Shown here: in pieces, positions 18,130 to 26,567 of the stretch
How positions within the stretch are numbered: position 1 is the stretch's first letter
Layout of the letters: each line of letters opens with the position of its first letter
Assembly (NCBI RefSeq): GCF_020215705.1
Contig: NZ_JAIWNB010000001.1
Coordinates: forward strand, 992,001 to 1,056,000
Source: Nonomuraea aurantiaca
GTDB lineage: Bacteria; Actinomycetota; Actinomycetes; Streptosporangiales; Streptosporangiaceae
Direction: 5' to 3'
Length of the DNA stretch: 64,000 bases
Made by a program: the position numbers and the translations under genes
The notes under the pieces: generated by a model
Databases searched by the model: none
What the model was told of the DNA's origin: nothing
Seen by the model: the letters and a program-made list of their open reading frames with translations, nothing else

Positions 18130-18828
18130 CTAGAGCGGATTCATGAGATAGGCACCGGCCACCACGGAGGCGCCCGCCACGAGCAGGAAGAAGAACACGT
18201 AGAAGCCGCCGGGCAGGATGGTCAGCCTGGCGAGCTGGTCGGCGTCGGAGTCACGCGCCTGCCGCCTGCGCCGCTTGCGCTGTAACTCGATGATCGGCCG
18301 CACCCCGCCGAACAGCAGGAACCAGACCGCCACCAGGGCCACGACCTGCTGCGCCTTGTCCGGCGCGTACATCGACAGGGCGAACACCGCGCCACCCGTC
18401 GCGAGCAGGATCAGCGCGCCGTACAGGTTGCGGATCAGCAGCAGCATGCAGACCAGGAACAGCAGCACGGTCCACATCAGCAGCGTGATGCGCCCCTGCT
18501 CGGTCAACCACGCGGCGGCCAGCCCGAGCAGCGACGGCGCCAGGTAGCCCGCCAGCGCGGTCAGCACCATGCCGGGACCGGTGGGCCGGCCTCTGGTCAG
18601 CGTTACGCCGGAGGTGTCGGAATGCAGGCGAATGCCTTCGAGCTTCCGCCGGGTGACCAGCGCCATCAGCGCGTGGCCGCCTTCGTGGGCGATCGTGATC
18701 AGACCCCTGGACAGTTGCCAGGACATGCCGAAACTGACGATCGCGAGCGCGACGAGTGCCGAGACCACCACGACCCACGGGTCGGGGGCAGGTTGAACCT
18801 CGATCAGGTGAGCCCAGAGCTTGTCCAT
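18130..18828 (-). CDS. M50-like membrane metallopeptidase
   Basis: This 232-aa protein has about five or six transmembrane segments. HEGGH (48-52) is a zinc-binding HEXXH motif set within a hydrophobic helix, typical of M50B-type intramembrane peptidases. A charged cytoplasmic stretch (ELQRKRRRRQARDSDADQ) precedes the last helix. The third zinc ligand is not obvious by eye. It sits 45 nt upstream of the Fn3-kinase gene on the same strand, so co-transcription is likely. Confidence 0.8.
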   Translation of the reverse strand: MDKLWAHLIEVQPAPDPWVVVVSALVALAIVSFGMSWQLSRGLITIAHEGGHALMALVTRRKLEGIRLHSDTSGVTLTRGRPTGPGMVLTALAGYLAPSLLGLAAAWLTEQGRITLLMWTVLLFLVCMLLLIRNLYGALILLATGGAVFALSMYAPDKAQQVVALVAVWFLLFGGVRPIIELQRKRRRRQARDSDADQLARLTILPGGFYVFFFLLVAGASVVAGAYLMNPL

Positions 18829-18862
18829 CGAGGTATGACCCTATCCACGTAAAGTCTCGCCC

Positions 18863-19093
18863 GTGCTCACAGAACAAGATTCTGAACGAGGCCGGCGGCA
18901 TCGTCTGCCTTTTCCGGACAAGTTGCGACCCGCTCTGCTTGATCTGGTTCTTGGGGGGAAGGTGGTGCTCGGCACAGATTTCCCGACAATTCCCCACACG
19001 TACGCGCACCGGCTGGCCGCTCTTCACCCGTTCGATCTGGGAGACGACTGGCCGAGGGCCGTATGCTGGCATAACGGTACAACCATGATCTGA
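18863..19093 (+). pseudogene. C-terminal remnant of an amidohydrolase
   Basis: The 76-codon frame ends VVLGTDFPTIPHTYAHRLAA, then LDLGDDW-like and RAVCWHNG. This matches the C-terminus of TIM-barrel amidohydrolases, where GTDFP carries the last metal-binding Asp. The barrel core is absent, and the first 20 residues (LTEQDSERGRRHRLPFPDK) do not fit the family. Its TGA overlaps the next ATG (TGATG, 19091-19095), so it may survive as a translated leader. Confidence 0.65.
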
Positions 19094-19569
19094 TGGGCAA
19101 GGTGAACGACCAGCACGTGGCGCTGATCCGCGCTTTCTACGAGGCACTCGGCCGCACCGACTACGCGGCGATGGAGAGTTGCTACCACCCGGAGGTGAGC
19201 TTCGGCGACCCCGTCTTCCAGGAAGTGGAGGGGCGGCGCAGGGTGATGGCGATGTGGCGGCTGCAGCTGGGCGTGAGCGACGGGCTGACGTCGGAGTTCA
19301 GCGACGTGACGGCCGACGACTTCACCGGCACGGCGCGCTGGACCTCCCGCTACACCTTCTCCGGTACGGGTCGCGAAGTGGTCAACGAGATCGACGCGCT
19401 GTTCAGGTTCGAGGACGGCCTGATCGTCAGGCACCACGACGACTTCGACTTCAAGCGTTGGTCCCGGATGGCGCTGGGCAGGCCGCACGGCCTGCTGTTC
19501 GGCTGGACGCCCATGTGGCGCAAGTCGATCAGGGACCGGGCGACGCGCGCACTCGACGACCTCGAGTAG
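19093..19569 (+). CDS. SnoaL-like (NTF2-fold) protein
   Basis: The 158-aa protein opens with VALIRAFYEALGRTDYAAMESCYHPEVSF, continues with GRRRVMAMWRLQL, and has the beta-strand pattern of the SnoaL/NTF2 fold, ending with DGLIVRHHDDFDFKRWSRMA. Many such proteins are small cyclases, isomerases or ligand-binding proteins; no catalytic residue can be assigned. The ATG 19093 overlaps the stop of the amidohydrolase remnant, with no separate Shine-Dalgarno. CorA follows 22 nt later. Confidence 0.82.
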   Translation: MGKVNDQHVALIRAFYEALGRTDYAAMESCYHPEVSFGDPVFQEVEGRRRVMAMWRLQLGVSDGLTSEFSDVTADDFTGTARWTSRYTFSGTGREVVNEIDALFRFEDGLIVRHHDDFDFKRWSRMALGRPHGLLFGWTPMWRKSIRDRATRALDDLE

Positions 19570-19591
19570 AGACTTCGGCTAAGGGGCGGAA

Positions 19592-20710
19592 ATGGCACGG
19601 ATAAAGGGTTTCGGACGCGGCGGCAGCGCCCGCGAGCCGGCGCCTGAGCACTCGATGGACCCGCGCCCCGGCGAAGAGGCCCCCTACCAGCCCACCGTCA
19701 TCGACAACGCGATCTACCAGGACGGCAAGCGGATCGACAACCCCGCCTCGCTGGCCGACGCCTTCGAACGCCTCAAGGAACTGCCCGACACCCTCGCCTG
19801 GATCGGCCTCTACCGGCCGAAGGACTGGGAGCTGGCCAGGCTGGCCGAGGAGTTCCAGCTGCACCCGCTGGCCATCGAGGACGCCATCGTGGGCTCCCAG
19901 CGGCCCAAGGCCGACCGCTACGGCGACATGCTGTTCGTCGTCCTGCGTGCCGCCCGCTACCTCGACGACGTCGAGGAGGTCGCGTTCGGCGAGCTGCACG
20001 TCTTCGTCGGGCCCAACTTCGTCATCACCGTACGGCACGCGGAGGCGCCGGACCTGCAGGCCGTACGCAAGCGCATGGAGTCGGACCCAGACCTGCTCCG
20101 GCAGGGTCCGCAGGCGGTGCTGTACGCCATCCTCGACGCCGTGGTCGACGGCTACGCCCCGGTGGTCGCCGGGCTGCAGAAGGACATCGAGGAGATCGAG
20201 GCCCAGGTGTTCGGCGGCGACCCGTCCGTCTCCCGGCGCGTCTACGAGCTGTCGGGCGAGGTCATCGAGTTCCAGCGGGCCACCACGCCGCTGGTACGGA
20301 TGATCGACGGGTTCATCGCCGGGGCGACCAAGTACGGCGTCAACGAGGAACTGCAGAGCTACCTGCGTGACGTCGCCGACCACGCCATCACGGTCAACGA
20401 GCGGGTGGCCTCCTTCCGGCAGATGCTCCAGGACATCCTGCTGGTCAACTCGACGCTGGTGACCCAGGCGCAGAACGAGGAGATCGCCCGGATGACCGAG
20501 GCCAGCATCCGGCAGGGCGAGGAGGTCAAGAAGATCTCCGCCTGGGCGGCCATCCTGTTCGCCCCGACCTTGGTCGGCACCATTTACGGGATGAACTTCG
20601 ACTTCATGCCCGAGACGCACTGGGTGTTCGGCTACCCGTTCGCGATGCTGCTGATGGGCCTGGTCTGCCTGATCCTCTACACGGTCTTCAAGCGCCGCGA
20701 CTGGCTCTGA
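19592..20710 (+). CDS. corA: CorA-family magnesium/cobalt transporter
   Basis: The 372-aa protein has the large cytoplasmic N-terminal domain and long stalk helix, then two C-terminal transmembrane helices. The selectivity motif GMN is at 333-335 (YGMNFDFMPE), between helices, as in pentameric CorA channels. The final basic sequence FKRRDWL is typical. AAGGGGCGGAA precedes the ATG. I see no magnesium-sensing leader in the 22 bp upstream. Confidence 0.95.
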   Translation: MARIKGFGRGGSAREPAPEHSMDPRPGEEAPYQPTVIDNAIYQDGKRIDNPASLADAFERLKELPDTLAWIGLYRPKDWELARLAEEFQLHPLAIEDAIVGSQRPKADRYGDMLFVVLRAARYLDDVEEVAFGELHVFVGPNFVITVRHAEAPDLQAVRKRMESDPDLLRQGPQAVLYAILDAVVDGYAPVVAGLQKDIEEIEAQVFGGDPSVSRRVYELSGEVIEFQRATTPLVRMIDGFIAGATKYGVNEELQSYLRDVADHAITVNERVASFRQMLQDILLVNSTLVTQAQNEEIARMTEASIRQGEEVKKISAWAAILFAPTLVGTIYGMNFDFMPETHWVFGYPFAMLLMGLVCLILYTVFKRRDWL

Positions 20711-20734
20711 GCGATTCGGCGGCGTGACGGGTCG

Positions 20735-21205
20735 TCAGCGGCTCGCTGATGCCGGAGCGCGCACCGCACTCTCCGTTGCCTGAGCGCTGAGGGCGTGCGC
20801 GACCGTGAGGCTGTCCTCGTAAATGTGGTAGCGGGTGATGAGTCCGTCCTCGACGGTGAGGTGCAGCGCGAACGGCGAGGCGTAAGCGGTGCCGCTGCTC
20901 CGTACCGTCTGCACGATCTCCCCCAGGACGACGGCGTCCGCCCCGTCCACCAGGATTCGCGCCACCGACGTGCCGTTCAGCTCGGGCACGTGATGGGCCT
21001 CCAGCGTCCGGAAATGGTCCGCCACGTCGGCTCGGCTCGACCGCGGCCGGATCCACGGCACCGCCGGGTGCCCCTCGGCGGGCCAGTCGAGCTGCCAGTC
21101 GATCGGCTCGGCGAACAACTCGGCGACACGGTCATGATCGCCCTCGGCGATACGCCGCATCAGCGCTTCCACGATGTCACGGGTGGCATCGGCGTTAGGA
21201 GTCAT
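20735..21205 (-). CDS. SnoaL-like (NTF2-fold) protein
   Basis: This 156-aa protein has the SnoaL layout: a helical start (RDIVEALMRRIAEGDHDRVAELFA), a central Trp-rich part (IDWQLDWPAEG) and C-terminal strands (FALHLTVEDGLITRYHIYED). It converges on corA and lies 59 nt downstream of the SGNH hydrolase gene, possibly in the same transcript. The substrate is unknown. Confidence 0.82.
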   Translation of the reverse strand: MTPNADATRDIVEALMRRIAEGDHDRVAELFAEPIDWQLDWPAEGHPAVPWIRPRSSRADVADHFRTLEAHHVPELNGTSVARILVDGADAVVLGEIVQTVRSSGTAYASPFALHLTVEDGLITRYHIYEDSLTVAHALSAQATESAVRAPASASR

Positions 21206-21264
21206 GCCGCAAGCCTGTCCGATCCTGGCGCGGCCTGTCGATTACCTCCGAGATAGGCGGATCC

Positions 21265-22422
21265 CTAGAGGAGGCCGCGTACCGGCCGGTCGGAGAGTAT
21301 GGCTCTGGCGACGACGTCGGCCATGGCCTCGGCTCCCGCGTCGTTGGGATGGATGTGATCGCCGCTGTCGTAGTCGGACCGCAGGACAGCCGGCGCGGCT
21401 GGGTCGCGCAGCGCGTGATCCAAGTCTGCGACGACGTCGAAGTGGGCGCGGATCCACTTGTTGACGTGCTGCCGTGTCCGTTCCCCCTCGGGGCTGTCGA
21501 ATCCGGGGCTGACCCCGTTCGCTCCGCCGAAGGGCGTCAAGGTCGCGACGACCGTCGTCAGCCCCGCTCGCGCGGCTTGCCGGGTGATCGAGCCGAGCCC
21601 GTCGATGAGCTCGTCCGCCGGTACGGCGGGCAGGCCCAGCATGCCCGGGATGCCGATGTCGTTGAGGCCCAGCTCCACGACGACGTGCGTCACCCCCGGC
21701 GCGGCGAGCACGTCGCGCTCGAATCGGGCGATGCCGCGTTCGCCGAAGACGTCACTGAGCAGCCTGTTGCCGGCGATGCCGAGGTTGAGCACGGAGGTGT
21801 CGGCGAGTTCGCCGGCCAGCAGGTCGGGAAAACGATGGTGGGTGCCGTGGGCGGTGCCCACTCCGTCGGTGAGTGAGTCCCCGAAGGCCGCGACCACCTG
21901 GCGTCCCTCGGGCGCCTCGATGTCGATGCCGCCCAGGTGAAACCGGGATTCCACCTCTTCGGCAGCCGTCAGGCGTGTCCGGGAGACGGCATCGCCCGCC
22001 ACCACGTAACCGGTCTGCAGGGCGAAGGGATGGTAGGTGGCAGGCCCGGCGTCTGAGGCGTGATACGTGCTGACCGCCAGGTCGCTCTCGCCCGCTGTGA
22101 CGAAGCCGACGGGATCGCTCACGGCTTCGGCCCCGGCGTCGATCGTCACATGCGCTGTCCCCCCGAAGGTGACCGCGGTGTCGGTGCCCGCGGTGATCGA
22201 GGATTGCGTGTCGTGCGTGGCCACGCTGGTCCGGGCGATGGTGAGGGGTTGCTTGCCGTACTGGTTGCTGAGACGTATCCGTAGACGATCACCGGCCCCG
22301 CGGACGCGCACGACCTGACGCAGGGTCTGGTCACGAAAGGCACGCGAGGGGTGGATGAGCGTCATCGACTCGTACGGGCTGACCGGGGCCGACCTGAAGG
22401 CCGCCGTCCATGTGGTGGTCAT
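21265..22422 (-). CDS. SGNH/GDSL-family hydrolase
   Basis: The 385-aa protein has an N-terminal beta-sandwich (about 1-165) and a C-terminal SGNH esterase domain. Block I is FGDSLTDG (Ser183), LGIAGNR follows as block II, LGLNDIG as block III, and DSGDHIHPND carries the catalytic Asp/His. It resembles two-domain GDSL lipases and carbohydrate esterases of actinomycetes, but with no signal peptide it probably acts in the cytoplasm. ATG 22422 lies 4 nt after the SDR gene; the longer open frame upstream is just the antisense of that gene. It is the third gene of the MFS-SDR-hydrolase operon. Confidence 0.88.
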   Translation of the reverse strand: MTTTWTAAFRSAPVSPYESMTLIHPSRAFRDQTLRQVVRVRGAGDRLRIRLSNQYGKQPLTIARTSVATHDTQSSITAGTDTAVTFGGTAHVTIDAGAEAVSDPVGFVTAGESDLAVSTYHASDAGPATYHPFALQTGYVVAGDAVSRTRLTAAEEVESRFHLGGIDIEAPEGRQVVAAFGDSLTDGVGTAHGTHHRFPDLLAGELADTSVLNLGIAGNRLLSDVFGERGIARFERDVLAAPGVTHVVVELGLNDIGIPGMLGLPAVPADELIDGLGSITRQAARAGLTTVVATLTPFGGANGVSPGFDSPEGERTRQHVNKWIRAHFDVVADLDHALRDPAAPAVLRSDYDSGDHIHPNDAGAEAMADVVARAILSDRPVRGLL

Positions 22423-22426
22423 GTGC

Positions 22427-23206
22427 TCAGCCCTCCAGGGAGCGCAGCAGGTGGCGGGTGACGCCGCTGAGCCTCGCGGCGGCATCGAACGAGAATGACG
22501 GGTGGTCCAGGCTGATCGGCTCGCTCCGCATGAAGGCGCTGAGCGGGGCGGCGGGCGGGGCGTCGACGCGGGCGATGACGGGTTTGACGCCTTCGGCGAC
22601 CGGCGCGCCATGCCTTTTGAGCTGCTCGACGTGGGCGGCGGTCGCGGCGTCGTACTCGCCGCGGAAGGCGGTGGACACGGGCCCGGGGTTGATCAGGACA
22701 TATCGGGTACGGCCGCTCGGCCGCTCGGCGGCGAAGGCGGTGCCGAGCAGGTCGTTGGCACGCCCGGCCTGCATCTGGGCCGCCACCCCGTCATAGCCGC
22801 GCTCCAGCATCAGGTCGTCCCAGTGGACGCGGCCCATGGGGACGCCCGGGCCGGACACGTTGATGATGACTCCGGGATCGGTCAGGCCGTGGCTGAGGAG
22901 GTAGCGGCTCAGGTACTCCAGCGCGAAAGTGGCCTCGATTCCCTCGGCGGTGACGAACCGGGTGGAGCGGAAGTACCTGGCGCACAGCACGAGTGCGTCA
23001 ACAGCCGGGTAGAGGGCGTTGATCTCGTCGATGACCCGCCTGTTCTCGCTGACCAGGCTCAGGTCCGCGGCGATGAGACAGGCGCCGGGGAGGGCTTTGT
23101 CCTTGTCGCGGCCGACGATGACGACGGTGTCGCCGCGGCGCAGGTAGGTGCGGGCGACCTCTTTGCCCATCCCGTCGGTGCCGCCTGTGATCACCAAGGT
23201 CTTCAA
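22427..23206 (-). CDS. Short-chain dehydrogenase/reductase family protein, catalytic Tyr/Lys not canonical
   Basis: The 259-aa protein has the Rossmann start TGGTDGMGKEVA (TGxxxGxG type), LVLCARYFR in place of NNAG, and INVSGPG with the conserved Ser. The usual YxxxK is missing: the equivalent segment reads AAQMQAGRANDLLG, so Tyr and Lys are both replaced. It could bind nucleotide without classical dehydrogenase chemistry, or act as a regulator. ATG 23206 overlaps the MFS stop (ATGA), and the SGNH hydrolase follows 4 nt downstream. Confidence 0.85.
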   Translation of the reverse strand: MKTLVITGGTDGMGKEVARTYLRRGDTVVIVGRDKDKALPGACLIAADLSLVSENRRVIDEINALYPAVDALVLCARYFRSTRFVTAEGIEATFALEYLSRYLLSHGLTDPGVIINVSGPGVPMGRVHWDDLMLERGYDGVAAQMQAGRANDLLGTAFAAERPSGRTRYVLINPGPVSTAFRGEYDAATAAHVEQLKRHGAPVAEGVKPVIARVDAPPAAPLSAFMRSEPISLDHPSFSFDAAARLSGVTRHLLRSLEG

Positions 23207-24612
23207 AGGGATGCCTTCTTTCCGGTCAGAGCGGGTTCAGGAGCGGTCGAAGGACGGCCGGGCAGAAGCGGGATGACGGCCAGGACGATCGCGATCATGG
23301 CGAGGGCGAGCCAGAAGACGCCGTGGAAGCCGGTGATCGGGTCACCGGCGGTCTGCAGGACGAGCGTGACCAGGGCGACGCCCAGCGCGGCGCCGAGCTG
23401 GTTGAGCATGTAGAGCACGGAACTGCCCTGCGCCACCAGCGGGCCGGGCAGGCTGCGATAGAGCGACCCCATGGTCGGGGCGCTGAAGCAGCCCATGCCG
23501 AGCCCGATCGCCAACGCGGCCAGCGCCGGCCAGACCTCGGCGGTGCCGGCGCCGATCCGGGTGAAGGCCAGCGCGCTGAGCCCGGCCAGGATCGCGCCCG
23601 CCGCCGCCAGGCCGCGGGCGCCGAGCCGGTCCGACAGCCGTCCGGCCAGCGGCATGGCGATCGCCCCGCCCAGGCCCGCGGGAGCCATCAGCAGTCCGGC
23701 GGCGAGCACGCCGTGCCCGTGCGCCTGCTGGTAGTACAGCGGCAGCGCGAACAGCGTCGCGAAGTTGGCCAGGCCGCCGAGCCCCATGATGGTGACGCCG
23801 GCGATGAAGCCGCGGCCGGCGAACAGCCTGGGTTCGATCAGGGGCGGCGTCTCGCGGGCCCGCAGCGCGTGCACGGCATAGCCGGCGAGCAGCGCCGCGC
23901 CCGCGACCAGCGGCAGGACCATGCGCCCGCCCTGCTCGGCCGACTGCGACAACGCAAGCACCAGAGCCGCGAAACCGGGCGCGAGCAGGGCCAGGCCCAG
24001 GACGTCCAGCCGGGTCCGTGCCTGCTCCACCGGCTGGTCGGCGGGCACCACGCGCCGCGCGAGCAGGTAGGCGAGCACACCGACGGGCACGCTGAGCAGG
24101 AACATCCAGCGCCAGCTCAGGGCGTTGAGCACCGCGCCGCCCGCGACCGGCCCGAGGACGGGCCCTAGCGACAGCACCACTCCCATCAGCCCCATCACCC
24201 GTCCCGCGCGGTGCGGTCCCGCGGCGCGGGCCAGCAGGATCAGCACCAGGGGGTCGAGGATCCCGGCGCCGACCCCCTGGGCGGCGCGGAAGACGATCAG
24301 GCTGCCGACGTTCCAGGCCAGCCCGGCGGCCAGCGAACCCGCCACGAACACCACCAGGCCCGCCAGCCAGAGCCTCTTGCCGCCGAACCGGTCGACCGCC
24401 CAGGTGGTGAACGGGATGGTGGCGGTGACGGCCAGCAGGAAGCCGGTCGAGGCCCAGCCGACGGTGCTGAGCGAAGTGCCGAACACGGTGGCCAGGGTGC
24501 CGGTGGCCACAGCCGCCATCGTGCTGTTGAGAATGCCCAGCAGCCCGCCGAGCAGGATCACCGCGATCACCGCCAGAAGCCGCGGATCCAAACGATCATC
24601 TGTTGAACTCAT
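23203..24612 (-). CDS. MFS drug/metabolite exporter, DHA2 (EmrB/QacA) type
   Basis: This 469-aa protein has 13-14 hydrophobic segments. FTTWAVDRFGGKRLWLAG is the inter-helix motif A, and GVVLSLGPVLGPVAGGAV is motif C (antiporter type) as in DHA2 exporters. ATG 24612 is chosen because a -10-like TATGTT ends 6 nt upstream and TTGCAC lies 18 bp further, which gives a leaderless start. An inverted repeat covers the -10 region and start codon. It is first in the operon with the SDR and SGNH genes. Such exporters are commonly TetR- or MarR-controlled, but no regulator gene is adjacent. Confidence 0.9.
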   Translation of the reverse strand: MSSTDDRLDPRLLAVIAVILLGGLLGILNSTMAAVATGTLATVFGTSLSTVGWASTGFLLAVTATIPFTTWAVDRFGGKRLWLAGLVVFVAGSLAAGLAWNVGSLIVFRAAQGVGAGILDPLVLILLARAAGPHRAGRVMGLMGVVLSLGPVLGPVAGGAVLNALSWRWMFLLSVPVGVLAYLLARRVVPADQPVEQARTRLDVLGLALLAPGFAALVLALSQSAEQGGRMVLPLVAGAALLAGYAVHALRARETPPLIEPRLFAGRGFIAGVTIMGLGGLANFATLFALPLYYQQAHGHGVLAAGLLMAPAGLGGAIAMPLAGRLSDRLGARGLAAAGAILAGLSALAFTRIGAGTAEVWPALAALAIGLGMGCFSAPTMGSLYRSLPGPLVAQGSSVLYMLNQLGAALGVALVTLVLQTAGDPITGFHGVFWLALAMIAIVLAVIPLLPGRPSTAPEPALTGKKASL

Positions 24613-24622
24613 GGGTTCAACA
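24601..24622. promoter_or_regulatory. Operator over the MFS start
   Basis: TGTTGAAC (24601-24608) and GTTCAACA (24615-24622) form a perfect 8-bp inverted repeat with a 6-bp spacer holding the start codon. A bound repressor would block the -10 box and the start. Confidence 0.65.
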
Positions 24623-24648
24623 TAGTTATCCAGACCGTTCATGTGCAA
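24612..24648 (-). promoter_or_regulatory. Leaderless promoter for the MFS operon
   Basis: On the minus strand, TTGCAC (24648-24643), an 18-bp spacer, TATGTT (24624-24619) and 6 nt lead to ATG 24612. No Shine-Dalgarno is present. Confidence 0.6.
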
Positions 24649-24653
24649 CTACA

Positions 24654-24673
24654 CGGTTCAGCTAGTTGAACCG
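24654..24673. promoter_or_regulatory. Second operator copy upstream of the MFS promoter
   Basis: CGGTTCA (24654-24660) and TGAACCG (24667-24673) are a perfect 7-bp inverted repeat with a 6-bp spacer. It shares the GTTCA/TGAAC core and spacing with the site at 24601-24622, about 52 bp centre to centre (five helical turns), so looping or cooperative binding is possible. Confidence 0.6.
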
Positions 24674-24752
24674 GCCGGTATAGTTGTGTCTGACGTCGCG
24701 CTTGGACGACTCCTCGGGTCCGCACCCGCTCACCCAGGCGACCGGCGACCGA

Positions 24753-26336
24753 TCACCGCAGCGGGCACAGCGTCGACCCGCGGAACGTGACCGGGCCGCC
24801 GGGCGTACGCACCGTGATCAGGTCGCCCTCAGCCGAGACCGCCGGGTCGTCGCTGCCCGGCACGATCACGGTGAGCAGCCGGGCAGCCTCAGGAGACGAC
24901 ACCGTCACGGTCTCGGCCGTCCGGAGGTAGGCCGGTGAGACCGTGCCCCGCCGTACCGTCTGACCGCCCACCGGCCTGCCGTCGGTCGTGAGCTGCAGGA
25001 GCGTCACGCGGCGGGCATCGTCGCCCAGCACCACGACGCCATCGCGCCGGCCGACCAGGCGCAGCGACGGGTCGAAGTGCCACAGGTCGCGCACCGCGTG
25101 CCCTTCCGGCACCGAGTCCAGTACGGCCATCAGGTCCGGTCCGTGGCTGACCAGGACCTCGCGGGTACGGCGCACGCCATACGCCTTGTCGCTGAGCCGG
25201 TACGACTGCCGCGACGGGCCGATGTCCGACGCCTCCAGGCGCGTGGCCGTACCCGCCCGGAAGCCCGCGCCCACCACGGAGGGCACGTTGTGCGCGTCGG
25301 GTGACTTGGTCCACTCCACGTAGTCCGTCTTCTCGTAGGAATGGAAACCGGCCTCGACCAGCACCGGGCGGCCCTGCGCGTGATAGGTGACGCCCAGATG
25401 GTCCTCGTGCCCGTGCAGCCGCCGCCCCGGCCCGAACCTGATCGAGTAGAACGCCGACTTCGGGTCGTCCCAGGCGGTCCGGCCGAAGACGTACCCGCCG
25501 TCGAAGACCCGCACCGTCGCCCCGTCGTGCGCGAACCCGGCCGCCCGCGTGTCGGCCGGGCTGTCCCCAAGAGGCGCCAGGAAGCCGTCGGGCTGCGTGG
25601 CATGGGCTATGTACGCTTCGAGGGCGGTCCGGCGCGCCGCCAGCCGGTTCGGGACCTCGGCCCCGCTCTCCTCGATCGCCCGCAAGGCCACCCCGAGCCG
25701 CCGGTGCACGTACAGCCCGTATCTCGGGGCCTGTTCGTGCAGCACGCCCTGCTCGTCGATGGCGAGCTCGGCCGAGGCGAGCATCCGGCGGATCGCCAGG
25801 TCACGCCACCTGTCCCTGCCCAGGCGGCAAGCCACCACCAGCAGCGCGATGTCCTGGTCCAGGCCGTGGTTGTGACCCTGCCGGTAGAGCGCCGGGTCGG
25901 ACAGGATCTCGCCGTGCTCGGCGAGGCTGTCCAGCAGGCGGGGGCTGTCCACGTGGGCGCTGAGGCACACGAGCACGGGGGCGCGCAGCGCGACGGCGTG
26001 TTCGGCCCAGGCCCAGGGGCTGAGATCGGCGTGGCCACGCGGGTTCTTGCGGATCCAGTCGTCGGCCAGGGTTTCGGCCCGGTCGAGGTAGGTTCGCTCG
26101 CCCGAACGCTCGTACTCGGCGACCAGGCGGCCCATCCAGCGCAGGGTGTGCAGGTTCAGCGCCCAGGAGCGGTTGCCGTGCGGGTTCAGCCGCCAGTCGA
26201 TGTCCTGCCCGAGGTCCACCGGGGGCAGGCCGACGAAGGTCACCCGGCCGGCCATCACCTCCGGCGCCTTGATCTTGGGGAACTGGTCGGCCAGGCAGAT
26301 GGCCCGGCCGGGCGTCGTACGGGCACGCCAGAACAC
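24753..26336 (-). CDS. Heparinase II/III-like polysaccharide lyase
   Basis: This 527-aa protein has an N-terminal (alpha/alpha) toroid (about 40-300) with GHNHGLDQDIALL, the Asn-His catalytic segment of heparinase II/III and alginate lyases. A C-terminal beta-sandwich (about 310-520) includes RRLHGHEDHLGVTYHAQGRP, with the His seen in heparinase II/III C-terminal domains. No signal peptide is found, so it may act on internalised or cytoplasmic glycan. The GTG at 26336 has no strong Shine-Dalgarno. The substrate cannot be told from sequence. Confidence 0.82.
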   Translation of the reverse strand: MFWRARTTPGRAICLADQFPKIKAPEVMAGRVTFVGLPPVDLGQDIDWRLNPHGNRSWALNLHTLRWMGRLVAEYERSGERTYLDRAETLADDWIRKNPRGHADLSPWAWAEHAVALRAPVLVCLSAHVDSPRLLDSLAEHGEILSDPALYRQGHNHGLDQDIALLVVACRLGRDRWRDLAIRRMLASAELAIDEQGVLHEQAPRYGLYVHRRLGVALRAIEESGAEVPNRLAARRTALEAYIAHATQPDGFLAPLGDSPADTRAAGFAHDGATVRVFDGGYVFGRTAWDDPKSAFYSIRFGPGRRLHGHEDHLGVTYHAQGRPVLVEAGFHSYEKTDYVEWTKSPDAHNVPSVVGAGFRAGTATRLEASDIGPSRQSYRLSDKAYGVRRTREVLVSHGPDLMAVLDSVPEGHAVRDLWHFDPSLRLVGRRDGVVVLGDDARRVTLLQLTTDGRPVGGQTVRRGTVSPAYLRTAETVTVSSPEAARLLTVIVPGSDDPAVSAEGDLITVRTPGGPVTFRGSTLCPLR

Positions 26337-26567
26337 GTGGGGACTCCTGATTTCGGGCGCGCGAAACCCACGCGCGGCGCGAACGGCGACGCGCGAGCTT
26401 CACGGGCGAGGGAGGGCGCGGCGCGCGAGAACCGAGCGCGGCGGCGATGGTGCGGCGTGGACGCCCGCGCGGCGCGGCGCCGAGCGGCAGATCCGCGTGC
26501 GGCCGAGCTGGGCGGGGGACCGCTGCGGCGGTGTGGTCAGGGCACGGATGTGCCCCGACTTATGGGG
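26337..26567. other. Spacer dense in GCGCG/CGCG motifs
   Basis: The 231-bp gap between the heparinase and sigma-pair genes is packed with GCGCG-type runs, for example near 26354-26380, 26413-26425 and 26466-26482. I find no gene, terminator or clear promoter. It may hold the heparinase promoter. Confidence 0.4.
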
